In this document: one piece after another, positions 50,256-61,518 of the stretch
Position numbering within the stretch: position 1 is the stretch's first letter
How the letters are laid out: every line of letters begins with the position of its first letter
Assembly (NCBI GenBank): GCA_002633025.1
Contig: NMRB01000909.1
Location: 8,775-72,774 of the forward strand
Reading direction: 5' to 3'
Source of the DNA: Notospermus geniculatus
Lineage: Eukaryota; Nemertea; Pilidiophora; Heteronemertea; Lineidae
DNA: 64,000 nucleotides
Notes under the pieces: model-generated
The model's database searches: none
Told to the model about the DNA's origin: nothing
Seen by the model: the letters and a program-made list of their open reading frames with translations, nothing else
Made by a program: the position numbers and the translations under genes

Positions 50256-52028
50256 ATGCGCAGCACAATAATAACTGTTGATAAATGTTCACTTCAATTA
50301 TTAGATTTCCCAAACGATGCTGCATTATGCATGCGGGACATCAAAGATAAACGGAAAGAATTAACAATTTTTTCATTAATTACCAAAAAAATTAATGAGG
50401 TGATTATCTTTCATGTATTTGGATTTTATAACTTTTTTTATATTTTTTCCAAAAATCTGCCAGATAGACACGAATTGTTAATTCGTTTGAATGTCCTATT
50501 TGAGAATTCTATTTCTCATATCACGGAAGAATATAAAAGACTTTTGACTCATTACGGGGGTCTGGGGAAGATACGTTCAAAAAATGACGTTGCTGAGATC
50601 GAGAGTAGGGTTTTCAAAATTTCACTCTACAATACAAGAAAAAAATATGCTATCATTTCATATCTCAAGAAAGAATTTTCCGTGTGGGAAACTAGACAGA
50701 GTGATTGTTCTCAGTTCATGATTCATAATAGCATATCAGGTTTCCAAACCATTCGCATCAGAAAAACATCCCGTTACATTCACCACACAAAATTCTATGA
50801 ACAAAATTACAAGGAATACTTTGTTCATTATGAAAATATAGAGACAACTGACTTGTGTATAACTGACCCCATAAAACCCAATTTGAATGTCCTCTGTTTT
50901 GACATTGAAACTAATTTCAATGTTTCCAAGTACAAAGAGTTCCCTATTATCCAAATATCAGCTGTTGGTTATCAAACAAAAGGAGAATATATTACATCTA
51001 AAGTGCTCTTCACCATTGGTAGGTGTGATCCAGTTATTTTAGACAAACCAGATGGGAACGACCGAGAAGACCCAATTCATTCGAACCACATCCAATGCGA
51101 GATGAGAATTGCCACAGATGAGGTAGAGTTATTGGAAATGTTCGCATCCTACATTAGATTGATGGATCCAGATATAATTACGGGGTATAATATCATGAAA
51201 TTTGATCTCTCTCACATAATAAAAAGAATCAAAACTTTGGGCATGGAAGAGTCTGGCGCGTTGCTCTGGGCCCGTAAGTCCAAAACACCAATGATTCTTA
51301 GCGAATTCCACGGTCAAAAAAGCTGCAGGTGTCCTGATCGAATAATCTTAGACCTGTACGACTATATATCAAAGGAATTTAACGAGGAGTTGAAATCGAA
51401 TAAGTTAGATTTTGTTTCGCGTAGGTTTCTTGAATGTGGGAAAATCCCCGATGTATCTTATGATAAAATCCCCGAATTATTCGAGAAATCACCGACAACA
51501 CGTGCGATTTTGGGTAAATACTGTATGCAGGATAGCCTTTTGGTAATAAGATTGCTCAAGTTTTTGAACGTTCTTCAATCGGTTATTATTAGATCACAGT
51601 TGAGTTTCACTAGTTTACAAGACCTGACTACTAAAGGGACACAAATTGTCACGTTCTCATTACTTTATAAGAAGTGTGTGGAATGTAATTACGTCACCAA
51701 ATCTGCGAGTGCTGTGCAGAATACAGATAAAATAATGGGAGGGCACGTGTTTGAACCGAAATCTGCTTATTTCCAAGACGCCCCAGTTGGAGTTTTAGAC
51801 TTTAATTCCTTGTACCCAAGTATAATTCAGGCGCATAATCTTTGCTACACAACCCGTACTAATCTACGAGTCGTTAAAGACATGGGTTTAACAGAGGGCA
51901 TTGATTACTTCATAGTTCATGACGTTCGTTATAGCGATAACACACCAGTAGTTTTTCTAAAATCTCACATCCTTGGATCATTATTATCGTCAATTTTACA
52001 ACACTTGATCAAGGAACGTAATAGATAG
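50256..52028 (+). CDS. Herpesvirus family B DNA polymerase, N-terminal half only
   Basis: The catalytic subunit of viral replication, here cut to 590 aa; the family is usually about 1,000-1,200. ATG at 50256. Exonuclease motifs are intact: Exo I CFDIETNF (D216, E218), Exo II YNIMKFDLSH (N312, D317), Exo III GKYCMQDS (Y422, D426). Polymerase motif A is DFNSLYPSIIQAHNLCY (D515 to Y531). The frame stops at TAG 52026-52028, just after LLSSILQHLIKERNR, before the KxxxNSxYG region and the YGDTDS active-site motif. The following sequence is a host-type repeat (GGGGAGACCGGGGCTGG), so the gene was cut by insertion or deletion. The rest of the gene is not in the window. This copy cannot synthesise DNA; the proofreading domain could still fold. 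Family identity is firm. Confidence 0.92.
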   Translation: MRSTIITVDKCSLQLLDFPNDAALCMRDIKDKRKELTIFSLITKKINEVIIFHVFGFYNFFYIFSKNLPDRHELLIRLNVLFENSISHITEEYKRLLTHYGGLGKIRSKNDVAEIESRVFKISLYNTRKKYAIISYLKKEFSVWETRQSDCSQFMIHNSISGFQTIRIRKTSRYIHHTKFYEQNYKEYFVHYENIETTDLCITDPIKPNLNVLCFDIETNFNVSKYKEFPIIQISAVGYQTKGEYITSKVLFTIGRCDPVILDKPDGNDREDPIHSNHIQCEMRIATDEVELLEMFASYIRLMDPDIITGYNIMKFDLSHIIKRIKTLGMEESGALLWARKSKTPMILSEFHGQKSCRCPDRIILDLYDYISKEFNEELKSNKLDFVSRRFLECGKIPDVSYDKIPELFEKSPTTRAILGKYCMQDSLLVIRLLKFLNVLQSVIIRSQLSFTSLQDLTTKGTQIVTFSLLYKKCVECNYVTKSASAVQNTDKIMGGHVFEPKSAYFQDAPVGVLDFNSLYPSIIQAHNLCYTTRTNLRVVKDMGLTEGIDYFIVHDVRYSDNTPVVFLKSHILGSLLSSILQHLIKERNR

Positions 52029-53513
52029 GGGAGACCGGGGCTGGTTGTAACACTTTTTCTTTTGAGGTCGATTACTTCCTAATTACAGGAGGTATTTATA
52101 ACCTGCTTGGTCTTTTGAATATTTGATATCAATGGTGACTTGTGCACTAAACAAAGTTCAGCCATCTCTATCCATGTCTCTGAAAAATGGGTCCAAAGTC
52201 GAGTGGTACCACCTGCCCCGTCAAAATATTTCGGGGTTGGTTGTAACACATCTCATAAAGTGAGCATGGCAAATTTCCCTTTACTTCTTCATGTGTTTTT
52301 CAAAACGACACGGGTATTTGTCTCCTAAATAAACTTCTAAACACAGCAAATCCGTTCTTCTTACAAAAAATAAGTCTATAGGATGAGGGGTGAGGATTGA
52401 TGAAAACCTTAATTTTGCCTATCTCCACTGACAAACTCGCACTCACAACTGATCATCTGTGATTTCAGCGTACATGTACATGTTTTATGCCATTTCCTCT
52501 AGGCCCAATGAAAACATAGGTCTAGGTGTCTAAGGATTTACTATTTACAATCTACAATATTTCACATTTAAAGACTAGATAATAGTGTTTCGTTGGGAAC
52601 ATTTGAATAACCATGCATCGAAATTGTATTTGATGTCAGTATGGCGAGCAATTCACATTTTGTGACAACTGCCTCGTGTGGGCCCTACATCTGTTGTAAA
52701 CCCGCTATAAACCATTTGGTCCAACTTAATTACAAAGAGGTACGTGGAATTTCTGTGCAAACATGGAAACTCCGGTGCAATTGTTTTCATTGTGAATGTG
52801 AACAAGTTCTCCTTTGCTCGGTTAAGTCTCTATAAATACCGGTACGCTCAAAATGTGATTTTAAAGGGTTGACGAAGCAATAGTGTTAAAGGCAATGGTG
52901 TTAATAGGAAAACTCTGTCACCGATGTATATAGTTTCTCTTTCGAATCACTGTCATTAGCAGGGTTACAAGAATCATATTTTTGGCCGGGCGTAGGCCGA
53001 AGTAGGACAAAAATGGAAATTGGGAACATGCTAGCAAATGTCAGTATCATTCAACCGCCACAAAATGCTCGGCCTTCGCTCGGACGAAATGTGTATGACA
53101 AGAAAATTAAGTTCGTTGTTCCTTCTGTTTTGCGCAAGCATGCAATCAGCTTTTCAATTCTGTCGTGTAATGTTCCCAGCTGAGGTAAAACCTAAATGCT
53201 ACATCACTGATTGTCGCGTAATGAAGATGGGACTGGGAGTTGACCAAAAGGAGCAGTCAGCCGCGCATTTTGCTAACAGATGGCAGCACAGTCGTAGCGG
53301 ACCAAATGTACAGGAAATCTATTATGATCGCTGCTCGATCGATAATGACTGGGTCCGCTAGATGCATTGAATTGGGCCCTAGTGACACCTAGTGGTCAAC
53401 TCGCTGACAGCTCCTATTAAGATGCATATATTATATTGACATGATTGCGGAAACAGGAATCCCGGCCGTCAATGCCTGCATTTTCTGAGTTGATACGTAT
53501 ACTGCATTGTAAA
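52029..53513. other. Host repeat sequence right of the polymerase break
   Basis: GGGGCTGGTTGTAACAC at 52037 and GGGGTTGGTTGTAACAC at 52233 are direct copies of a repeat motif. Otherwise there is no gene. Open frames at 52641-52835 and 53038-53361 lack motifs. Confidence 0.45.
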
Positions 53514-54915
53514 GCAAGGTTCATTGGCACACGGAATTGGCCCGGTTCAGGTCCGTAAAAAATCTATCAAATGGACTTCAGCGTTGTCGTATCCGGAAAA
53601 CTCGGGGCAAACGGACTGGAAACGGATCAGGGGTGGTGTTCCCGAAGCCATCTTTAGCGTAACGAATCCCTTACAGCGTCGTTAGCCCATCGTAGAATAC
53701 GCGACGCTTTTCCCGAAAGGCTCGTTATGGTTACGTATTCGTTATTTTAAAGAGAGGGTCAGAGCTATCGTTTGGCCATCGTTAAAAATAAAGATATTGG
53801 AATAGCTGTGCCCTGTGTGGGTAATCAGTGCATTACGGGTATAATAGGCCTATGGTACAAGTACTTTTGCCTCTCAGGGATTTCACTTATGCAATGTTGG
53901 TCTAAGCAATGAATAAACATGATAAAAAGATCTTGTTGTTGTGCTGACTGTCAGTTTGCAAGTGTAAATGTGTATGCAGGACGTGTAAAATGGGAGTAAG
54001 GATATTTCGACAGTCATTTTTTGACAGTCAGCAGTCAACAGTCATTTTTTGTGAAATAGGCCTATGGTGGCCCATTGGAGTAGTATAGTTTGGGATGAAA
54101 GTATTAGGCCTTACTTTGCCTTTTCAGTGTCGTTTTGCCCGTAGTAAAAACATTGTTCAGGGCACCAGAATAATCTTCTGAAAAGCACCAATGCTGTCAG
54201 ATATGGTCTTTATTGTTATTTGAATCATATTCTATTAAGTATTTAGCAAAACTGTAACTATAAAACTATATTCTATTAAGTAGCAAAACATGGTTCCTAA
54301 AATGACTGTTGACTGCTGACTGTTGACTGTTGACAAAATGACTGTCGAAATATCCTTACTCGTAAAATGGTGCTGCCTATTTACTTGACGTGCATAACAG
54401 GCAAAATCGACCGGACCGACGGAGGCAGGTGGCTCCCCGGAGATGTTGTCAGAGGAGACCCTCTGGAAAACCAGACTGTAATGTCTGAAATGCCTCCCCT
54501 ATGCCAATGCCCGCTACAATGCTTCAATGTGTGGCGGACACTGAAATACAGAAACAAATGTTGATCAGTGCCTCCCCCATATTGTCGGGTCGCGGCTTAT
54601 TTCGGCAGTCTTTTGTTGGGGGGGGGGGGCATTGGCAAACGGGGGGGGGGCAGTGAAATACATTACACCGGCGTTTGGAGAAGTACATGTACATGTAAGC
54701 CAAAACATTATTGCTTATTCAGCCGAGCGACACCGCAACGACGTCGTTAGCAGCTTTTGAGCCAAGAGACCGTTAAGTTGGCTTCGGGAACCCATCGTGA
54801 ACCTTCTCTTTATGGTCTCGTTAAATGCCATAACGAATGCGTTAACCATGTTAACTGGGGTTTTAACGATGGCTTCGGGAACACCACCCCGGGTCCGTGT
54901 GCCAATGAACCGTGC
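53514..54915. mobile_element. Three inverted-repeat elements nested one inside another
   Basis: Outer arms TTCATTGGCACACGGA (53520) and TCCGTGTGCCAATGAA (54894). Middle arms GGTGGTGTTCCCGAAGCCAT (53632) and ATGGCTTCGGGAACACCACC (54869). Inner arms GTAAGGATATTTCGACAGTC (53996) and GACTGTCGAAATATCCTTAC (54340). Each pair is concentric with the next. A GGTGTAA-type MITE lies between the inner and middle right arms. No transposase. Confidence 0.8.
54477..54669. mobile_element. GGTGTAA-type MITE, copy 4 (inverted)
   Basis: Right end CATTACACCGG. The interior TGATCAGTGCCTCCCCCAT and CTTTTGTTGGGG match copy 3 in reverse. G runs of 9-11 bases may be inaccurate in length. Confidence 0.65.
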
Positions 54916-57039
54916 TTAAGGCGGGGGAATTTAAAGCGATTATTGGTCTCCATTCCAGATGTCAAACTAGTATTGATTATGCAACAGACTCTGATTGCAA
55001 ACTACCTCGTCAAAGTATTCTTAGCCTTCTAATTGGATCGGATTCCTACGCAAGCCTACAGATCATCTATGAACGTATAATATACTTGTCAAGCAGAGAC
55101 CCGCTGTCGTACAGTTGCCATTCTTTGCCCAACCAGCAGGCCTATTAATGTACTTGTAAAATAGAAATGGGGGATGCAAAATGAACGCAGAGTGAATAAA
55201 ACGTAAATTTCTTAAGAAAAAGCTACAAAGACATGATTTGATTTGGTAAGCATGGTAAGGGACATGGTGTCATTTTCTGAGAATTTTGATATTCATAGGT
55301 CGAAATTTGAAGATGCAATATTAAGCTCAATGTTTCCCCGGGAATGTTTTGGAGGAAAAACGAATGCATTTTCCCCTCTCGGCTAATGTTTACCACTCAA
55401 ACACAATGTATGGCCGACGGATCTGGGCCATTCAACAGACATGACAGGGAGGTTCACCGTTACTTGATGTACTACTCTTCTATCTACAGAGGTTAACTCC
55501 GCGTACTCACATATGAATCTACATAGGGTGAAATGACACATCATTCAGACCGCATTATTGTTTTACCTCCCTCATGGTTTAAGGAAGCACAAAGCGGAAC
55601 AAAATACTAATAAATACGGGATAAAAGACCATTCATATACATCTGTGCACTACAGATACGGTACACTCTAGTGTCAGAATATAATACCGCTGTTGCCTTG
55701 TTGAATGTTTATTTTAAGGTCAAATAATGCCAAGTGGAGTCCATCTTGAATTCGTATTTTGGTTTGCACGTACCGTTAACTGGAAAGAGGGGGAAGCGAT
55801 GTATTTGATAACAAATAGTTTTCAAAAACTTCGAGGCTAATTACAGCTTCCCATTTTGACCCAGTATTTCTAAACTTTTAGGAAAAGACTGTCAAATTAC
55901 TGTCCCTTGCCAAACCATGTCAGATTTTTCATAGTAGTTTCATTTCTTTGAAAAATCACCTTTCAATTCTCGGGTCATACATCTCCTCAGCTTATCAGTT
56001 TGTCGCCCTGTGGAGTCAGATGAAGACCATAGAATGAACGGCAATAACGAAAATGTCAATGTTCTGCAATTTGTTTTATACTAGGTACATTTGGAGAAAC
56101 TTGCTCCTCCTGTACTTTAAAGTGTAAGCAACATTTTCAAACTGTAATTGATCAGACGTTACCAGTCAAGTGGCATTAATCTTGAGTGTCACTTGCTACC
56201 GTGACCCATGGCTGCCTTACGATGAAATCTCGTTGTCTTCTCATCAGTTGTTCAGTGTTGAATACATCGGCCAGAGACTAGGCTGAGAAACATCTCGGCT
56301 CAAAAGCTTGAACTAACGATGATTCATTGTGGCAAGGGATAGCAACAATTGAAATTATTTCTGAAAGTCTTGATATAATAAAGGTTGAAATTAAAGTGTA
56401 TAATTAACCTCAAGGTTGTGGAGAAAAAAGCCATCAAACGCACTTTCCCCGTCGGCTAATATTTTGCCAATCAAAACATGGCCGACGGATCGGCGCCAGT
56501 ATCGGACTTGCGAACCCAGTAGTCCCCTATCTCTAAACTGTTGGGAAAAAGACTGTCAAATTATTGTCGCTTGTCAAACCGTGTCGGATTTCTAAATCCA
56601 GTTTTACTTATTCCTTTGACAAATGACCATGTACATGTATATAATTTTTGGGCCTTGCATGTACGTCTCAGCTCTTTTGTAATGTTGGAGGGTCAAGAGT
56701 CATTGCAGCCTTGAATGTTTCCGATGAGGACTAGCCTGTCAAATTAGTTTATTTGATTCAGCATGGCCAAGTTAAGTCGAACTTACATTGGGCAGTATGA
56801 TTGAACATGTTGAAAGGAGGAAAAGATGTTCTTGATGACCAAAAAGTTTGCAGAAGTGGTTAAAGTTATTTTACCTTAAATAAGCTATTACTGCATTGGC
56901 CAGTTTCATTGAAACTTTGACAAACTATACTGATGGGATGTCAGTGAACATGGATATCTATGCAGTTTTCCTGGGAATGGGCCGGGTTAGAAAAAATCTA
57001 ATGATCTGCTTGAATGGCATTTTTAGAAAGGTTTCGAAT
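54916..57039. other. Intergenic, no gene seen
   Basis: CCCTCTCGGCTAATGTTTACC (near 55375) and CCCGTCGGCTAATATTTTGCC (near 56448), each followed by GGCCGACGGATC, indicate a dispersed repeat with two copies. No coding feature. Confidence 0.4.
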
Positions 57040-57154
57040 AACTACTCCAACTTTTTGGTTACTCTTTCTAAGTTTATTTTAACACCAGGGAACACTGGTA
57101 GAAACGTCGTGTTAAAATAAATTTAGAAAGAGTAACCAAAAAGTTGGAGTAGTT
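57040..57154. repeat. 46-bp near-perfect hairpin (one mismatch, 23-base loop)
   Basis: The left arm 57040-57085 (starting AACTACTCCAACTTTTTGGT) pairs with the right arm 57109-57154 (ending CAAAAAGTTGGAGTAGTT) at 45 of 46 positions. The loop is 23 bases. The length and perfection suggest a young foldback element, or a precursor of small RNA if transcribed. Confidence 0.9.
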
Positions 57155-60100
57155 AAATCTAAATGATACATCGCATAACCTGTCTACACCTTAGTACTGC
57201 CCTGTTACCCCTTGCACTAAGCCCTGGCATGCCTGTCATTTTCATGGGAACTTTGCTTGGTTGGTCCCAGCATGGAGGTATTATCAATACTTCCATGGTC
57301 CCAGCTAGAGAACTAGGCCTGGGCTGAAGAATCGAAGTTTTGCCGGGAATGCCATTGAAGATCTATTGCCACAAAATCGTGGTGAAGGCCCCACATAGGC
57401 CAATAATACCCAGGCCCATGTTGGTCTTGTTTATAACTCTTAGTCGTGCCCCTGGTACTACCGAGCTAGCTTTACTACAGACCATAAGTTTGCCCCCATC
57501 CAAACCTCAAACCAAACTGGCGGATTTCCCTGATCCTCGCCTTCAAAACATATGGGAATTTCATTTCACTTTTAGCCATATCTGCAACTGTGGGGTATCA
57601 ACGTGCAGGGAGCATTTTTGTCCCTGCTATAACCTCATCAATATGAAGTGAAATCTGTTATTGCAATGTGAAATAAGCCCCTTGAAAAAGCGGGATAACT
57701 GCACAATTGCCCCCCCCCCCCCAACACACACACACAGAGTCGACATACAAGAGTTTTATGGGCGGGGTGGGGCAGTGAAAATCGCCATGAGATTGTTCCA
57801 GTTTTTGAGTGTTTGCCGTTAATCTCCGGCTTATTAATTCTTCCGAGCCCGCGGTGCCTGTGTGGTGGGAGGGGAGTCTCCAGCGTGACAGATTCCCCTA
57901 TGCTGCGTTCCCCGGTTGAAAAGTCATGAACCTTGCTGCCTTAGGGGCCATCCATCAGTCTCATCATTTCCACAAGCTTCTACAAAGAGTACATGTACGC
58001 CTTTAATTGATCCCCTCCCCCCTACAACACGACTGTAATTTTTTTTGGAAAAAGCGTACGCAGGGTCTACCCCTCTCCCCAAGCATGGGGTTTGTACGCT
58101 CGTGAAAACGATGGAAGAAAACATGTATGAAAACACTGAGAACATAAAAACGTGAAAATAAGTGTGGAGTATAAACTTTTAAGAAGATTTTAAATTTTGT
58201 CTGGTTTTTACATCATTTTAATTCCCCTGCATAGCGCTTAAATTCATTCCTTACGAAAAATCTTCAGTGGGCATGATAAAATGTTTACTGTCTATACTAC
58301 ATGTACATTACATGTACATATAAGTAGAATGGTTAAAGCCTGTTCCCCGGCAGTTCCAGGCCAATGTTTTTGTAACAATTACATGTATGTTGAACCAGGA
58401 CCATGTGTGATTAAAACACAGGTAAATTCATTCAAAAGTCTGGATTGGTGATTTCTCAGTCGGTCTGATGTGGCGCTGCGATTGAGCTGAAGAAAGCTAA
58501 AACAAACTAATCGAAGGTCTGTTGTAGGAATTGCTAATCGCTCTGACATGCTTGTATTAAGAAAATTAACAGATTAACGATTCAGTTCTGCTTTGAAATT
58601 GTTGATAGTGGTTTTCCTAAAAAAATTTCCTTTTAGTAGATTCAGTGTTCATTTTGTAAAAAGGGAAAAAAACAAAATCACCTCCCCCTCATGAACCTAA
58701 ATGTCGTGATACGGGATCAGCATGTCTTATGTGTTGTAGGTGTTCATGAGATTCCTAAGATTAGTTGTTTCCCCAATGTAACTTTGTTTGCATCCTTGGA
58801 AACGAATTACATACAACATTTGGGGAATCACAATTCCTAATATGGAAAAGACATGACGTTACACCAGTATGTATGTTCAGCCACTTTGCAGGGTGACTGA
58901 AAGATCTCTCCCTTTCAGCACATTTATTTTCATCGAAACTGAAAGATGCTGAAATTTCCCATTTCGTCCAGTTTTAGTACTAGATAGAGCGCTGGTGATT
59001 AATGGAAGGTGTATCTTAATCTAGTGGGGAATGAGACGCACCCTGATTAACCTTTGAGGTTGCTTTTACCAGGAGCCTGGGGGGCAGGGTTAGGTAGGGG
59101 TAGGGTTAGAGTTTATACAAATTCCTGAATGTGGTAATTTGCAATCAGTCTGTCGCACGATCTATCATATCGATATACCTTATCATTTTCTTCGACACTA
59201 TAACATAACATGTGGAATGAAGGCCATTAATCTCTTCTAGAATCCCATTCAATGCAGTAGGCCTACATGTATCAGGCTAACAGTGTCTCCTCACCGACGA
59301 TGATGAATTCCTCAGAAAACGCAGGCACTGACGGGATTCCTGTTCAATATTTTATATACATCTTATTAAACTGACATTTGCTGGCATGCTCACAAACTAC
59401 CCTTTTTGTCTTATTTTAGACCGGCCAATAATAGGCTATGACTGTCGTAAAAATGACACAAAGGTGATATACTTTCCGATTAACATCAATGCTTTCAACA
59501 CTATACTGATTCTTCAAACCTTTAAAAGCATACAGATTTTGAGCATATTCATAGAGACTTCACAGGGGAAAGTAAATCTTGTTTACAATGAGAACAATCA
59601 CACCAGAGTTTCCATGTTTGCTCAGCAGTTACCTCTTTATACATGTAATTAGTGAGGCTTTATCTTGGATCAAATACATGGATGAGATGATTACTTGAAA
59701 AGAATTCCAGAGATATTGGTTGATAACGGATTTATAACAGATGTATAATAAAGCATGTGATAAACGTGAATTTTTCAAACAGTTACTTTCAAATGTCATC
59801 GCAAGACGTTCTCTTACCCATCCAAAGAGGTTATGTCGCTTTAGAACCCTCATTACTTAGAAAACATGATTCGCAAGCACACAGAAGTGCCACTAACTCC
59901 CTATACCAGGCAACAGGCAGTGGATGTACAGATGTAACAGTTTTCAGTGTGGTCCGCGTGCTACAGTGACATTAATCGATTGTCGGAGTAAGGCGCGACT
60001 TGAAAATGCGCGACACGCAGAGAAGAAGTGAGTCTCTTTCCCAAACAAGGGAAGTCGCACAGAAAAATGGCCACACCCAGAAACATTACACCTGCACTCA

Positions 60101-60491
60101 ATAGGCGTTTTGGAGGATTCCCCATGAAAACAAGGAGAGCAGCAGATGATTTATTGTACTGCAGCAAGATGAATTCGTCTGAAAAATTGGCCCCACCCGT
60201 ACATTTTGAATGGGGGCAAAGTTCAGTCATAAGATTATCATCCAGCGCGTTGAACAGATGAGGACAAAAACAGTCGCAAACTCATAGTTGTTTTATAGTT
60301 GGACGTGAATTTGGATTGGCCCTTTTTGGACCAAACTAACAACTTGGGATTGGACGGGTATGTTCCATCTAGTAGCCTTGTTCGGTCTACCGCAGAACTC
60401 AAACTGTTCATTCAACCGTCAGTGGCTCTACGAACGGAGAACCGCCCGCTGCATTAAAGCGCAAAAATACGTCCGAAGGAAGACCGGGCGG
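57155..60491. other. Intergenic, no gene seen
   Basis: A C run is at 57710-57722. A short TTAGG-type stretch (GGGTTAGGTAGGGGTAGGG) lies at 59088-59106. Open frames of 60-105 codons lack motifs. Confidence 0.4.
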
Positions 60492-60511
60492 CCGTGTTCC
60501 ATGGAACACGG
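60492..60511. repeat. Perfect 20-bp palindrome
   Basis: CCGTGTTCCATGGAACACGG is a perfect dyad, flanked by GGGCGG and a partly matching CAGCCTGCCC. Confidence 0.8.
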
Positions 60512-60648
60512 CAGCCTGCCCGATTCAATTCAAGATAATCCTTCAGGCGTATAGGCCGAGCAGTGTTTTGACAGTATTACACCTCCACAATCATTGCCAG
60601 GTCGAATACAACAGAAGGGACGAGGCTATTGAAGTNATTTAATGAGAA

Positions 60649-61419
60649 ATGGAATTAATATTTAGCTGTAAAATGTCTGATCACACATACGCATCACAAA
60701 AAGGTGCAACTTTTGTATCACCGCCCTCACGCAAACTACCTAACAATGCTCCAACACAAAGGCAGCAACAACAACTCGTACTTTCCCCATTTCATTTGTT
60801 TGCCATTCCTGATCACAGATTGCATGTGAACCAAGTAGTACTGGAAAGAGAGTGTGTGATCTGCAATCTAATGCTTCATTCACACTATAGATATCTGTTT
60901 GAAATTCTAGAAAAACTGTTTTCTGAAGAAAGAGACGTCAATGGATGTGAAATGTCATCCTTGATCAATGCAAAAAGGAAATGGGAATTTGTTCTACCCG
61001 AAAAGTTTGATGAGATTGAATTACCAGGACAGTCCCGTTTACAATTCATCACATTTCTTAAGACTGTGTCTATTTATGTTTTATATAATCATTTTGCTTC
61101 GGATGGGAGTATTTTATGTAAAATAAACAAACGTCGTATTGCAAACATATGCTTTGGAGAGTTAATTACTGGCTGTAATTCACTAGAAGATGTGTTTACT
61201 CGACATTCTTTACACAGCGAACATTATGACAAAGATATACATACCTTAGATTCGATGCTACCATATTGTTGTTGTTTGTTCATAGCCCTTTTTCAGAGAA
61301 GCATTTTCAGTAAAAGTACGTTCAACCTCCTGAAAAAACAACGCATATTTTCGTATTTAGAATCACGTGGCCTGATGAAAGGCCCGATCTTGAAAAATTG
61401 TCCGACTTTGGGACTATGA
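60649..61419 (+). CDS. Unknown viral CxxC protein (256 aa); nuclear-egress matrix subunit candidate
   Basis: ATG at 60649 lies only 13 bases after an N (60636); a second in-frame ATG at 60673 (MSDHTYAS) may be the true start. After a Gln/Pro-rich N-terminus (about 25-45), C69xxC72 (RECVICNLMLHSHYRYLFE) and later His residues (186-198) could bind zinc. The nuclear-egress partner of the UL31 family has a CxxC plus a distant His and similar length, but I see no further signature. A CCC cluster lies at 207-209. It is immediately upstream of the origin-binding helicase in the same direction, with about a 100-base gap. Confidence 0.6.
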   Translation: MELIFSCKMSDHTYASQKGATFVSPPSRKLPNNAPTQRQQQQLVLSPFHLFAIPDHRLHVNQVVLERECVICNLMLHSHYRYLFEILEKLFSEERDVNGCEMSSLINAKRKWEFVLPEKFDEIELPGQSRLQFITFLKTVSIYVLYNHFASDGSILCKINKRRIANICFGELITGCNSLEDVFTRHSLHSEHYDKDIHTLDSMLPYCCCLFIALFQRSIFSKSTFNLLKKQRIFSYLESRGLMKGPILKNCPTLGL

Positions 61420-61518
61420 GAGCCACCTCTTAGATTGAAGTAGAGGTACAAATACCACCTATAGGAATTGGGTTTGAAATGAGTTCACCTTCGATGCAAG
61501 CCCAGTTTGAGGTCAGCT

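Noticed and set aside
57710-57722. Poly-C tract as a biological feature
   Set aside because: Length is unreliable and similar C runs occur elsewhere beside assembly ambiguities.
59386-59652. 88-codon frame preceded by TTATTTTAG
   Set aside because: No family features, isolated from viral blocks, and the acceptor-like site alone is weak evidence.
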